In this document: positions 9,255 to 17,491 of the stretch, piece after piece
How positions within the stretch are numbered: position 1 is the stretch's first letter
Layout of the letters: every line of letters begins with the position of its first letter
Source: an uncultured Clostridia bacterium
GTDB lineage: Bacteria > Bacillota > Clostridia > Oscillospirales > Acutalibacteraceae
Direction of reading: 5' to 3'
Length of the DNA stretch: 54,088 nt
NCBI GenBank assembly: GCA_944384995.1
Contig: CALWVN010000012.1
Span: 1 to 54,088 of the forward strand
Made by a program: the position numbers and the translations under genes
The notes under the pieces: model-generated
Database searches by the model: none
Seen by the model: only the letters and a program-made list of their open reading frames with translations
Told to the model about the DNA's origin: nothing

Positions 9255-9890
9255 ATGCCTATGAAGATCGCACTGTACGGCGGCACGTTCAACCCACCGC
9301 ATTTCGGGCATGTGCGGCTGCTGGAAGCGTTTTGCAAAGAGATCGCATTCGATAAGGTGCTGATCGTCCCCGACAAGCGACCCGTCCACAAGATCTGTGA
9401 GGACTTGGCGCTCGACAGCGAACGGCTTGATATGTGCCGTCTCGCCTTCCCCGACCCGCGCTATGAAGTCAGCGACATGGAGATCACACGCCCGAGTGAC
9501 AGCTACACCGTGTATACCGTCCGCGCGCTCGACGCACAATATCCGCAGGCGGAGATTTTTCTGCTGATGGGCTCGGACATGTTTTTGTCGTTCCATAAAT
9601 GGTATCACTACCGTGAACTGTTGGAGCGCTGCACGCTGTGCGTCGCCGCGCGGCAAAATGCGGACGATCTGCAAAAAATGCGCAGCTACGCGTTTTCGCA
9701 TTTGCGCATTTATGTGCAGGACCACACGGCGCCGCACCTGCGCTTTTTGGACATCGAGCCGCTGGAGATCAGCTCCTCCGCCCTTCGCGAGGCGATCCGA
9801 AGCGGCGCGGACACACAAGTCTACCTGCCGCCGGCGGTGGAAGCCTATATACGGGAAAAGGGATTGTATGGATACCGAACGCAACGCTGA
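9255..9890 (+). CDS. nadD: nicotinate-nucleotide adenylyltransferase
   Basis: NadD (211 residues) joins nicotinate mononucleotide to AMP in NAD synthesis. The nucleotidyltransferase motif GGTFNPPHFGH (residues 9-19) and the C-terminal ISSSALREAI motif are both present. ATG at 9255 follows AAGGA (9241-9245) at 9 bp; ATG at 9261 is an in-frame alternative that would remove two residues. The end overlaps yqeK by 23 bp. Confidence 0.94.
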   Translation: MPMKIALYGGTFNPPHFGHVRLLEAFCKEIAFDKVLIVPDKRPVHKICEDLALDSERLDMCRLAFPDPRYEVSDMEITRPSDSYTVYTVRALDAQYPQAEIFLLMGSDMFLSFHKWYHYRELLERCTLCVAARQNADDLQKMRSYAFSHLRIYVQDHTAPHLRFLDIEPLEISSSALREAIRSGADTQVYLPPAVEAYIREKGLYGYRTQR

Positions 9891-10461
9891 ATTTTTGGAA
9901 GCGATAAAGCAAAAACTGAATCCACAGCGTCTGCACCACTCGCTGTGCGTCGCCGAAAGCGCGCGCGAGCTCGCGGTACAATACGGCGCAGACCCGGAAA
10001 AAGCCTACACGGCGGGGCTCGTGCACGACATCATGAAAAATACCCCGCCCGACGACATGTTGAAATTCTTTTGCGACAATGGTATAATGCTCACAAAAAC
10101 GCAGCGCCAAAGCCCGAAAACCTGGCACGCCGTTGCGGGGGAAGCGTATTTGAGAAGCCGCCTGCATGTCACGGACGAGGATATTTTGACGGCGGTGCGT
10201 TACCACACCACGGGGCGCGCGGACATGACGTGCCTTGAAAAGGTCGTTTTTATTGCGGACTTTGTTTCCGCCGACCGCGATTACCCCGAGGTCGAGCATA
10301 TGCGCGCGACCGCGAAACGCTCTTTGGAGGAAGCCATCGTCGAAGGGCTGCAATTCACGATCGCCGAGCTCGTTTCCGCCGGTGCGCTTGTAGACCCCGA
10401 CAGCATCGACGCATACAACGACGCGGTGCTGGTTGTGAGAGAAAAAGCGGAGGAGAAATAG
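9868..10461 (+). CDS. yqeK: HD-domain hydrolase YqeK (diadenosine tetraphosphatase type)
   Basis: The 197-residue HD-family metal phosphohydrolase has the metal ligands RLHHSLCV, GLVHDIMK and, further on, WHAVAGEAY and RYHTTGR. Family members of the YqeK type cleave Ap4A symmetrically, and the nadD-yqeK-rsfS order supports that assignment. I took ATG 9868, inside the end of nadD, because it gives the expected N-terminus just before the first HD helix. The upstream sequence GGGAAAAGGGATTGT provides a plausible SD. A repeat-filled gap follows. Confidence 0.9.
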   Translation: MDTERNAEFLEAIKQKLNPQRLHHSLCVAESARELAVQYGADPEKAYTAGLVHDIMKNTPPDDMLKFFCDNGIMLTKTQRQSPKTWHAVAGEAYLRSRLHVTDEDILTAVRYHTTGRADMTCLEKVVFIADFVSADRDYPEVEHMRATAKRSLEEAIVEGLQFTIAELVSAGALVDPDSIDAYNDAVLVVREKAEEK

Positions 10462-10796
10462 GCATAATCGGAAAATGTGCAGCTTAGGCGACGTGGTTAT
10501 TCTTCCTCCCTCTGATGAGGGAGGTGGCACGCGCTTTGCGCGTGACGGAGGGAGAGACAAAGTAGCATTTATAACGGAAAACGCGGTGTTACTTCTCTCC
10601 CCCAGTCTCGCTGTGCTCGACAGCCCCCTCGTCAGAGGGGGCAAAAAGAGAACCGAGGGTTTGTGCGAGATCGTTCTTCCACGGGAAGAGCGGGACAACA
10701 ACACGCGCAAAAGGGTTGCCGTTCAACTCTCTCCAAAAGCGAATTATTTTTAGAGAAAGTATAATGGGATAAAACAGAAAGGATGAAACGCCTTAC
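10462..10796. other. gene-free gap yqeK-rsfS holding repeat copy A
   Basis: This 335-bp gap contains the dispersed element at 10503-10644 and a TATAAT at 10760-10765 without a clear -35 box. I see no protein-coding potential other than spurious frames across the repeat. Confidence 0.7.
10503..10644. repeat. dispersed element copy A (about 140 bp, imperfect terminal inverted repeats)
   Basis: The left arm (10503-10557) begins with the hairpin CCTCCCTCTGATGAGGGAGG. A second, variable hairpin follows (acgcgc-ttt-gcgcgt, 10529-10543), then GACGGAGGGAGAGA. After a 36-bp AT-rich centre, the right arm (10594-10644) reads TCTCTCCCCCAGTC, another variable hairpin, and GCCCCCTCGTCAGAGGGGGC. The right arm is an imperfect reverse complement of the left. 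Six further full or partial copies lie at 52.9-54.1 kb. Confidence 0.9.
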
Positions 10797-11150
10797 ATGG
10801 AACCAAAGGCCATTCTTGAAAACGCCGTAAAAATTCTGGACGCGAAAAAGGGTATGGATTTAACTGCGCTGGAGATCACGGAGGTAAGCGCCGTCGCCGA
10901 TTATTTCCTGCTCGTGACGGGTACGTCGTCTACGCATGTGCGCGCGCTTGCCGATGAGCTCGAGGAAAAGCTCGCAGAGCTCGGCGTGCGCCCCGACCAC
11001 ATTGAGGGCAAAACCACGGGCTGGATCTTACTCGACTACAAAAGCGTGGTCGTGCACGTGTTCACTGCCGCCGACCGCGCGCTGTTCGCACTCGAAAAGC
11101 TCTGGGGCGACGCAAAACCGGTCGATCTTTCGGCGTGGGTCACGGAATAA
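10797..11150 (+). CDS. rsfS: ribosome silencing factor RsfS
   Basis: RsfS (117 residues) binds L14 on the 50S subunit and blocks subunit joining when nutrients are short. The protein shows the family blocks KKGMDLTALEITEVSAVADYFL, GTSSTHVRALADELEEKL and GWILLDYKSVVVHVF. It sits after yqeK, as in many Firmicutes, but is separated from it by repeat copy A. It lies 47 bp before leuS. An SD (AGAAAGGATG) precedes the ATG. Confidence 0.95.
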   Translation: MEPKAILENAVKILDAKKGMDLTALEITEVSAVADYFLLVTGTSSTHVRALADELEEKLAELGVRPDHIEGKTTGWILLDYKSVVVHVFTAADRALFALEKLWGDAKPVDLSAWVTE

Positions 11151-11197
11151 TTTTACAATAGTTAAAAATCATCTACCGCATACAAAGGGTGAAAGCA

Positions 11198-13609
11198 ATG
11201 GAGTACAATTTTAAGGCTGTGGAGCCGAAATGGCAGAAAAAGTGGGAGGATGCGGGCGTGTTCCACGCCGCCGACAAGTCCGACAAGCCGAAGTATTACG
11301 CGCTGGTCGAATTCCCGTACCCGTCGGGCGCGGGCATGCACGTCGGGCATATCAAGGCATACAGCGGGCTGGAGGTCCTCTCGCGCAAGCGGCGCTTGCA
11401 GGGCTACAACGTTCTGTTCCCCATCGGGTTTGACGCTTACGGCCTGCCGACCGAAAACTACGCCATCAAAACGGGCATCCACCCGCGCAAGGTGACCGAC
11501 ACGAACATTGCGAAATTCACCTCGCAGCTTAAAAAAGTCGGCTTCTCGTTCGACTGGACGCGCGTCATCGACACGACCGAGGAAGGCTACTACAAGTGGA
11601 CGCAGTGGATCTTCTTAAAGATGTTTGAAAACGGGCTTGCGTTCCGCGACAAAACGCTTGTCAACTACTGCCCGTCGTGCAAGGTCGTTCTTTCCAACGA
11701 GGATTCCCAGGGCGGTAAGTGCGACATCTGCCACAGCGACGTGGTGCAGAAGTCCAAGGACGTCTGGTACCTGCGCATCACCGAATACGCCGACAAGCTG
11801 CTGGAGGGCTTGGAAACGGTGGATTACCTGCCGAACGTCAAGCAGCAGCAGGTCAACTGGATCGGCAAATCGCGCGGCGCGTTTGTGAATTTCCAACTGA
11901 AGAACATACCCGAAACGCTGCGCATCTACACCACCCGTCCCGACACGCTGTTCGGCGTGACCTTTATGGTCATGGCGCCGGAGCATCCGCTCATCGATCA
12001 GTACGCCGAAAAGATCGGCAACATGGGAGAAGTGGAAAGCTACCGCGCTGAATGCGCGAAAAAGACCGAGTTTGAGCGCACGCAATTGGTCAAAGATAAG
12101 ACCGGCGTGAAGCTCGAGGGCTTCACCGCCGTCAATCCCGTGAATGGGAAAGAGATCCCGATCTACATTTCCGACTACGTGATGATGGGCTACGGCACGG
12201 GCGCTATTATGGCGGTGCCCGCGCACGACCAGCGCGACTATGAATTTGCCAAAAAGTTCGGCATCGACATTATCGAGGTCATCAAAGGCGGCGACATCTC
12301 CAAAGAAGCCTACACGGGCGACGGCGAGATGGTCAACTCCGGCTTTTTGAACGGGCTTACGAACAAGGCGGATTCGATCGCCAAAATGATCGAGTACCTG
12401 ACCGAAAAGGGCATCGGCGAAGGCGGCGTGCAGTATAAGATGAAGGACTGGGCGTTCAACCGCCAGCGCTATTGGGGCGAGCCCATCCCGATCGTCCACT
12501 GCCCGCACTGCGGCATGGTCGCCGTGCCGTATGAGGAACTGCCGCTCAAGCTCCCCGCCGTCGAAAACTTCGAGCCCGGCTCGGACGGCGAAAGCCCGCT
12601 TGCCAAGATCGACAGCTTTGTCAACTGCAAGTGCCCGAAATGCGGCGGCGACGCCAAGCGCGAGACCGACACCATGCCCCAGTGGGCGGGGTCGTCGTGG
12701 TACTTCCTGCGTTATGTCGATCCGCACAACGACAAGGCGCTTGCCGATTATGATAAACTGAAATACTGGATGCCCGTCGACTGGTACAACGGCGGCATGG
12801 AGCACGTCACCCGCCACCTGATCTATTCGCGGTTCTGGCACCGCTTCCTGTATGACATCGGTGTGGTGCCCTGTGCGGAGCCGTATGCGAAGCGCACGGC
12901 GCAGGGGCTCATTTTAGGCCCGGACGGCGTGAAGATGTCGAAATCCCGCGGCAACGTCATCGACCCCAACGAGGTCGTCGAAAGCTACGGCGCGGACGTG
13001 CTGCGCACCTATGTGCTCTTTATGGGCGACTATGAAAAGGCCGCACCGTGGTCGGAGAGCAGCGTCAAGGGCTGCAAGCGCTTCATCGACCGCGTTTGGA
13101 ATTTGCAGGAAATGCTTACCGACGGCGATGCGTATTCCGAAAAGCTCGAAAGCGCGTTCCACAAAACCGTCAAAAAGGTCTCGGAGGACATCGAACAGCT
13201 GAAATACAACACGGCGATCGCCGCGATGATGACGCTCTTAAACGCGATCTACGATGCGGGCAGCATCAACCGCGCAGAGCTGCGCACGTTCCTTTTGATG
13301 CTCAACCCCTTCGCCCCGCACGTCACCGAAGAGATGTGGGCAACGCTCGGCTACGGCGAAATGCTCGCAAAAGACGGCGTATGGCCGGACTTTGACGAAG
13401 CGAAGTGCGTGGACGCGACCATTGAGATCGCGGTGCAGGTCAACGGCAAGCTGCGCTCGAAGCTGACCGTTCCCGCGGACATTGCCTCCGCCGACGCCAT
13501 TGCCGCGGCGAAAGCGGACGAAAAGACGCAGACGTTCTTGGACGGCAAGACCGTCGTAAAAGAAATTTACGTTCCCGGCAAGCTCGTGAACCTTGTTGTC
13601 AAGGGCTGA
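11198..13609 (+). CDS. leuS: leucyl-tRNA synthetase
   Basis: This 803-residue class I synthetase charges tRNA-Leu. Visible parts are the HIGH-type motif MHVGH (about residues 46-50), the CP1 editing domain (about 220-410, with TTRPDTLFG and GTGAIMAVPAHDQRD), a CxxC zinc pair (CPHCG, CPKCGG), KMSKS near residue 579, and the anticodon-binding C-terminal domain ending in FLDGKTVVKEIYVPGKLVNLVVK. ATG 11198 follows AAAGGGTGAAAGC. An upstream in-frame GTG (11189) lies within the SD region and is less likely. Confidence 0.97.
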   Translation: MEYNFKAVEPKWQKKWEDAGVFHAADKSDKPKYYALVEFPYPSGAGMHVGHIKAYSGLEVLSRKRRLQGYNVLFPIGFDAYGLPTENYAIKTGIHPRKVTDTNIAKFTSQLKKVGFSFDWTRVIDTTEEGYYKWTQWIFLKMFENGLAFRDKTLVNYCPSCKVVLSNEDSQGGKCDICHSDVVQKSKDVWYLRITEYADKLLEGLETVDYLPNVKQQQVNWIGKSRGAFVNFQLKNIPETLRIYTTRPDTLFGVTFMVMAPEHPLIDQYAEKIGNMGEVESYRAECAKKTEFERTQLVKDKTGVKLEGFTAVNPVNGKEIPIYISDYVMMGYGTGAIMAVPAHDQRDYEFAKKFGIDIIEVIKGGDISKEAYTGDGEMVNSGFLNGLTNKADSIAKMIEYLTEKGIGEGGVQYKMKDWAFNRQRYWGEPIPIVHCPHCGMVAVPYEELPLKLPAVENFEPGSDGESPLAKIDSFVNCKCPKCGGDAKRETDTMPQWAGSSWYFLRYVDPHNDKALADYDKLKYWMPVDWYNGGMEHVTRHLIYSRFWHRFLYDIGVVPCAEPYAKRTAQGLILGPDGVKMSKSRGNVIDPNEVVESYGADVLRTYVLFMGDYEKAAPWSESSVKGCKRFIDRVWNLQEMLTDGDAYSEKLESAFHKTVKKVSEDIEQLKYNTAIAAMMTLLNAIYDAGSINRAELRTFLLMLNPFAPHVTEEMWATLGYGEMLAKDGVWPDFDEAKCVDATIEIAVQVNGKLRSKLTVPADIASADAIAAAKADEKTQTFLDGKTVVKEIYVPGKLVNLVVKG

Positions 13610-13721
13610 CGCGCCGAAAAATCATTTTTGCCGCAAGACGGAAGCGACGGCGATTTGCGCGGCTCGGCTTCCCTTGCAAAGGGATATTGCCGCTTACTGC
13701 GGCAGAACGGAGAGAGGAAAC

Positions 13722-13844
13722 ATGAAAACCCTGCGTGACCGCGTGGAGGATATCTCCAACTACTTCCGTAACCGCCGCAGCTCCGACTTTTTCCTGCTGG
13801 TCGGCTCGCTGTTCGCGGCGCTGTTTCAGGGAAAAGCGAAGTAA
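13722..13844 (+). CDS. 40-residue small protein, hydrophobic C-terminal half
   Basis: A short frame begins MKTLRDRVEDISNYFRNRR, with a charged, probably helical N-terminus. It continues into the hydrophobic stretch FFLLVGSLFAALF and ends GKAK. AGAGAGG lies 6 bp before the ATG, and a terminator follows at 13865-13892, so the unit looks like a real, separate small gene. No family is recognised. The shape (amphipathic helix plus short hydrophobic helix) suggests membrane association, but this is inference. Confidence 0.55.
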   Translation: MKTLRDRVEDISNYFRNRRSSDFFLLVGSLFAALFQGKAK

Positions 13845-13864
13845 ACGGATAGATAAAACGCACC

Positions 13865-13892
13865 CCGCCCGCATCCAAACGGATGCGGGCGG
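13865..13892 (+). terminator. hairpin after the leuS/small-protein unit
   Basis: CCGCCCGCATCC (13865-13876), loop AAAC, and GGATGCGGGCGG (13881-13892) form a perfect 12-bp stem. It is followed by only a weak T stretch (TGGTTTAG). Confidence 0.7.
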
Positions 13893-14031
13893 TGGTTTAG
13901 AAAGAAATAAATACCAAAAGAGAGGGATGTTTCGTAGCTTACGCATGATTTGCGTATAAGCGGTAAAGACAAGAAAAACGGAACTTCGGTTATTCCAAAT
14001 GCAAGGCAGATCGCATGCGTCGGTCTGCTTT

Positions 14032-14364
14032 TTATTTATCGCGTTCAGCGAGTAGCAATGAAACCAAACCGTCTATAAGGCGTTTTTCTTTTGGCGTACA
14101 TTGATTGATTTTGTTTTGCAGCTCATCGCCCATGTATTGCTTTGAATGCGTGGAAGTGCCTAACAAAATGTCGTTTGGTGTGACTTCTAAAGCCTCACAG
14201 AGCTTCATCAATGTTTCTAAGCTGGGGATAGAACGATGGTTTTCAATGTTCGAAATATAGTTGTTAGCAAGATTTGTCATTTCTGCGAGCTTCTCTTGCG
14301 TTATTTTTTTGCTTTTCCGTATTTCAGCTAAACGTTTTCCTAACAGCGTGTAATCAATAATCAT
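14032..14364 (-). CDS. XRE-family transcriptional regulator
   Basis: The 110-residue protein has an N-terminal Cro/C1-type helix-turn-helix: RLAEIRKSKKITQEKLAEMTNLANNYISNIENHRSIPSLETLMKLCEAL. The C-terminal half is short and unassigned. ATG 14364 is preceded by AAGGAAGTG at 7 bp; a TTG one codon upstream is possible. The gene diverges from a membrane-protein gene (14650). The shared upstream region has palindromes overlapping that gene's promoter, so it probably represses its neighbour and perhaps itself. Base composition here is richer in A and T than the flanking core genes, consistent with acquired DNA. Confidence 0.88.
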   Translation of the reverse strand: MIIDYTLLGKRLAEIRKSKKITQEKLAEMTNLANNYISNIENHRSIPSLETLMKLCEALEVTPNDILLGTSTHSKQYMGDELQNKINQCTPKEKRLIDGLVSLLLAERDK

Positions 14365-14422
14365 CAAATATCACTTCCTTTTATTAGGATAAAAGAGAGA
14401 AAAAGCTAATTTAAGAAACTAA

Positions 14423-14438
14423 AAGTGTAAATACACTT
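14423..14438. promoter_or_regulatory. candidate XRE operator (AAGTGT-AAAT-ACACTT)
   Basis: A perfect 6-bp inverted repeat with a 4-bp spacer overlaps the first two bases of the -35 box at 14437. A further ACACTT half-site at 14466-14471 follows the -10 box, and a second palindrome (CATAAT...ATTATG, 14441-14459) lies between the boxes. The layout fits repression by the adjacent XRE protein. Confidence 0.5.
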
Positions 14439-14465
14439 GACATAATAAAAATAATTATGTAAAAT
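14437..14465 (+). promoter_or_regulatory. promoter of the 14650 membrane-protein gene
   Basis: TTGACA (14437-14442) and TAAAAT (14460-14465) have 17-bp spacing. A roughly 175-nt leader follows before the ATG at 14650. It includes a small hairpin, GTCTTT-TTAGC-AAAGAC, but no riboswitch class that I recognise. Confidence 0.65.
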
Positions 14466-14649
14466 ACACTTATAATATAAAAATCCTCCAATAAATAACC
14501 TCTTTGCCAAGAACGAGAGATGGCTTTCCGAACGCGCACGGTCTTTTTAGCAAAGACATAGGTAAGGTTTGCGGGTACAGGCATGAGAAAAAGAATTGTG
14601 TGCATGGCGATAAAAAGCACGTACGGTAATAAGCAGTAAGGGCTATGAA

Positions 14650-15141
14650 ATGAGTACGACTACTCAGAAGAAGAATCAAAAAAAGAACATCGTAATTTGG
14701 GTGGCACTGCTGATTGCTGTTATCTGCTTTTGCGTCAGCGCAGGAATCGTTTTATTCAGGCAAAATACGCCGGTGCTTATACGCGGGGGCGGAGCCGCGA
14801 CGGAGAACGCCGCAGCAGAAGAAAACAGCGACTCCATCGCCGTTCCGGGATATGAGGGGCTTACATTAAAAGCAAATTCATTACAACAGGAGATTGCGTT
14901 ACGCAATCCCCCGCAAAACACTTGTTATTTTGTAATTTCTCTATATTTAGAAGACGGAACTTTGCTGTGGGAATCCGATTATATTATGCCCGGAAGCGAC
15001 TCGGATCAAATCGTATTGACGCAGGAATTGCCGCAGGGAACATATCCGAACGCCGTCTTAAAATATTCTTGCTTCAAAATGGACAAGACGAAAACCCCAT
15101 TAAACAGTGCTGAAACGAAGTTGACACTTCGTGCAAAATAA
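14650..15141 (+). CDS. membrane-anchored protein with extracytoplasmic beta-type domain (module 1)
   Basis: This 163-residue protein has a basic N-terminus, one transmembrane helix (about residues 14-36), a low-complexity linker, then a domain of about 95 residues from IAVPGYEGLTL to the end. The domain has the pattern NPPQNTCYFVISLYLEDG, LLWESDYIMPG, LPQGTYPNAVLKY and TPLNSAETKLTL. The C-terminal domain of the protein at 52057-52872 shows the same pattern in the same order, so the two are paralogous. The topology predicts the domain outside the cell. It lies 21 bp before a secreted-protein gene, probably in one operon. Function unknown. Confidence 0.8.
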   Translation: MSTTTQKKNQKKNIVIWVALLIAVICFCVSAGIVLFRQNTPVLIRGGGAATENAAAEENSDSIAVPGYEGLTLKANSLQQEIALRNPPQNTCYFVISLYLEDGTLLWESDYIMPGSDSDQIVLTQELPQGTYPNAVLKYSCFKMDKTKTPLNSAETKLTLRAK

Positions 15142-15162
15142 AACTCCGAAAGGAAGAAAACT

Positions 15163-15720
15163 ATGAAAAAATTCATCTCAATCGCTATGGCTCTAACGCT
15201 TTGTTGCTCTTGCATTACGATCGCTTCGGCTGCCGATGCGACTACGCTTACCACAACGGTGCCGGATGCCACATATACGCTGAACATTCCGGCTGACCAG
15301 GAAATTCCGTTTGGAGCGACCGAAACGGATATCGGCAGTGTAACTGTTACGGAAGCGGCGGGATTTGCCGAAGGAAAAGATTTACGAGTTACACTTACAT
15401 ATGACGGATCTTTCTCTGCTGATGATGTTTCAACAAGCATTCCGTATACCATAAACAAGGCTGCCATGCAGAGCTCTACCATAGGCGGTCCTAGCGACGC
15501 GCCGATAAAATATCCGGTTTCATCAGGTGATTATCTTGTGTTCAAAGGTTATTATAACGGCTCTGTTGCAGAAGGCTTCGCAATTGATGCGGATGGATAC
15601 AATGTAACAAATAAACATCTTGAAGTAGTGATTTTAAGCGAAGACTGGGGGAAGGCGCTTGCAGGGGACTATTCCAGCACGATAACATTCACAGCGGAAG
15701 TTGTTGTTTCTGAGTCGTAA
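15163..15720 (+). CDS. secreted beta-strand-rich protein
   Basis: The 185-residue protein has a clear signal peptide (MKKFISIAMALTLCCSCITIASA, cleavage likely after ASA). The mature part is rich in alternating hydrophobic and Thr/Ser residues (TYTLNIPADQEIPFGATETD, KDLRVTLTYDG, SSTITFTAEVVV), which suggests a beta-sandwich. No transmembrane tail or sortase signal is seen. An SD (AGGAAG) precedes the ATG. Its pairing with the membrane-anchored protein upstream suggests that the two act together on the cell surface, but no family function is known to me. Confidence 0.82.
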   Translation: MKKFISIAMALTLCCSCITIASAADATTLTTTVPDATYTLNIPADQEIPFGATETDIGSVTVTEAAGFAEGKDLRVTLTYDGSFSADDVSTSIPYTINKAAMQSSTIGGPSDAPIKYPVSSGDYLVFKGYYNGSVAEGFAIDADGYNVTNKHLEVVILSEDWGKALAGDYSSTITFTAEVVVSES

Positions 15721-15796
15721 GGATTAAGGCGGTTTTGCTATACATTAATAATTACAGAAGATAAAACTTAAATTTCTATTTGAATGACAAGACAAA

Positions 15797-15830
15797 AACC
15801 GTGCAGCCCGAAACGGGTTGCACGGTTGCA
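15797..15830. terminator. bidirectional terminator between converging genes
   Basis: AACCGTGCAGCCCG, loop AAA, and CGGGTTGCACGGTT form a stem of about 13-14 bp. It is flanked by GCATTTTT on the + side and by a T-run on the opposite strand (GACAAAAACC). It can therefore serve both the 15163 gene and the leftward 15898 gene. Confidence 0.8.
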
Positions 15831-15897
15831 TTTTTGCTTGTGTGATTTTTGTCAAACATCCAGCTCGCGTCAATTTCGCTTTGCCGGCTCGGTTTGT

Positions 15898-16464
15898 TTA
15901 CACCGTCTTGAAGTCGAAGATCTGAATAATATTTTCGACCTCTTCCTGCGTGAGGTTGAAGATGCGCTTGCCCAGCTCCACAAATCCCGCTTCGTCCTCT
16001 TTGCCGCAGAGCATCGAAAACGTCCGCCCGATCTCGAGGATCACGTTCGGCGTATCCTTGCGCATGGCGAGGTAATAAAAGCTGTATTCCCCGCCGTCGG
16101 AAAATTCCTCATAAAACGCCGCGTCGCCGTATTTGATGTTGCCGTACAGGGCGTTGATCGCCGTACTTTTCAGGATCATGTTCGGCAGCTCGCGGTTGAT
16201 GCAGTATTCCGCTGCGAAAAACATCAGGATCTTGATCTGGTGGATGACCGCGGCAGGGTAATCCAGCGCGCCGACTTCTTCCGAAAGACGGCGCAGCAGC
16301 TCGTCCTCGTTCAAGAAGATATCCGAAAGGTAGTCGCCCAGCTTTGAAGCCTTGTCGATGTTGCCGTTTGCGCGCTGCGCTTCCATCAGGCGGATGAGCT
16401 GCAGCTCGTCCGTCTCGCCCGCTTTTGGCTCTTTGCCGAAAATTTTGATGTCGCTGTCTTCCAT
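15898..16464 (-). CDS. hypothetical protein (188 residues)
   Basis: The protein is acidic and predicted mostly helical, with no signal peptide or membrane helix. Notable segments are MEDSDIKIFGKEPKAGETDELQLIRLM, NEDELLRRLSEEVGALDYPAAVIHQ and LTQEEVENIIQIFDF. I do not recognise the family. It is the second gene of a leftward operon, 18 bp after the PHP-domain phosphoesterase. It probably has a cytoplasmic, possibly accessory, role, but no function can be assigned. Confidence 0.75.
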   Translation of the reverse strand: MEDSDIKIFGKEPKAGETDELQLIRLMEAQRANGNIDKASKLGDYLSDIFLNEDELLRRLSEEVGALDYPAAVIHQIKILMFFAAEYCINRELPNMILKSTAINALYGNIKYGDAAFYEEFSDGGEYSFYYLAMRKDTPNVILEIGRTFSMLCGKEDEAGFVELGKRIFNLTQEEVENIIQIFDFKTV

Positions 16465-16482
16465 AGCGTTCCTCCCGCGCGG

Positions 16483-17364
16483 TCAGCCCGCGCTCTCGCT
16501 CGCCGCTTTCTGCGCTTTTTTGGCAAGGCGCTTCTGCCGCGCCTTGTAGCCAAGCAGCTTTTGCAGCGCATCGTCGGGCGTTGTTACGTCGCCGACGCGC
16601 ACGCGCGACGTATTATAAAGCCCGCGGAAATCCGTCCCGCCGAGCATCAGCAGCTTGTGCTTTGTTGCGAGCTTCTTAAGCGCTGCTGACGTTTCTTCAT
16701 CCGCCGACGGGTGCCAGACCTCGATGCCGTCCAGCCCATGCTCCAAAAGGCGGGGCAGGGCATCCAGGTTGTCATCTAAAACCGGGTGCGCGAGCACGGC
16801 AATGCCGCCCGCCGCGTGCACGGCGTCGATCACCTCTGCCGCGTCCGGGAACTTCGGCGCAACGTAGATGCTGCCGGGTACGCCCGGATCAAACAGCCGG
16901 TGATAAAGCTCGCCGTACAACGAATCCGTACAGCCGCACTCCATGAGCGCCTGCATCATATGCGCGGGGAAGATATTGGTCGAACCCGTCGCGCATTTGA
17001 CGATAAATTCCGTGCTGACGGGGAAACGCTTTGCGATCTGCAGCATCATATAGTGCGCCGCCTTTTTGCGCGCCAGCGAATTGCGGTGGCAAAGCCCCTC
17101 GAGCCGGTCGGGAAACTCGCTTAAATACCCGAGAATATGCGCGCGTTTTCCGGTTTGGGTATCGATCGCCGAAAGCTCCACGCCGGGGATCACCCGCACG
17201 CCGAGGCGCTCGCCGATGATCCTGCCGCGCACCGTGCCCGCAAGGCAGTCGTGATCCGCGATCGCGATCGTATCCACGCCGCAGCGCTTTGCAAGTGCGA
17301 TCAGATCTTCAATCCCCAAAGAGCCGTCCGAAAGTTTGGTGTGACAATGTAAATCTCCGCCCAC
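16483..17364 (-). CDS. PHP-domain metal-dependent phosphoesterase
   Basis: This 293-residue PHP-superfamily protein starts GGDLHCHTKLSDG (first metal-binding His pair). It continues with IAIADHDCLAGT, VIPGVELSA, GIAVLAHPVL and LLMLGGTDF, matching the ordered PHP motifs. Relatives include RNase AM/TrpH, which trims nucleotides such as 3',5'-bisphosphates from RNA 5' ends. The exact substrate here is not determined. The C-terminal tail (QKRLAKKAQKAASESAG) is basic. It is first in a leftward operon with its own promoter at 17492-17520. Confidence 0.88.
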   Translation of the reverse strand: MGGDLHCHTKLSDGSLGIEDLIALAKRCGVDTIAIADHDCLAGTVRGRIIGERLGVRVIPGVELSAIDTQTGKRAHILGYLSEFPDRLEGLCHRNSLARKKAAHYMMLQIAKRFPVSTEFIVKCATGSTNIFPAHMMQALMECGCTDSLYGELYHRLFDPGVPGSIYVAPKFPDAAEVIDAVHAAGGIAVLAHPVLDDNLDALPRLLEHGLDGIEVWHPSADEETSAALKKLATKHKLLMLGGTDFRGLYNTSRVRVGDVTTPDDALQKLLGYKARQKRLAKKAQKAASESAG

Positions 17365-17491
17365 GGTATGGTCCTCCTTATCGATTTTTTACAAAAAGAC
17401 CCGTTTTAGCTGCGCGTATACGGCGCGCATCCCCCACGTTCAGGCTCTTTCGGCGCGCAAAATACCGCAATATACCATAAATAACATATCC

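Noticed and set aside
11615-12841. Open frame of about 408 codons on the minus strand opposite leuS
   Set aside because: Antisense to the conserved synthetase; the composition is that of a shadow and there is no SD.
14480-14649. Cyclic-di-GMP riboswitch in the leader of the 14650 gene
   Set aside because: A few pieces resemble the consensus (GCAAAGAC, GGT...), but the core GGCAAACC and the order of the two stems do not fit.
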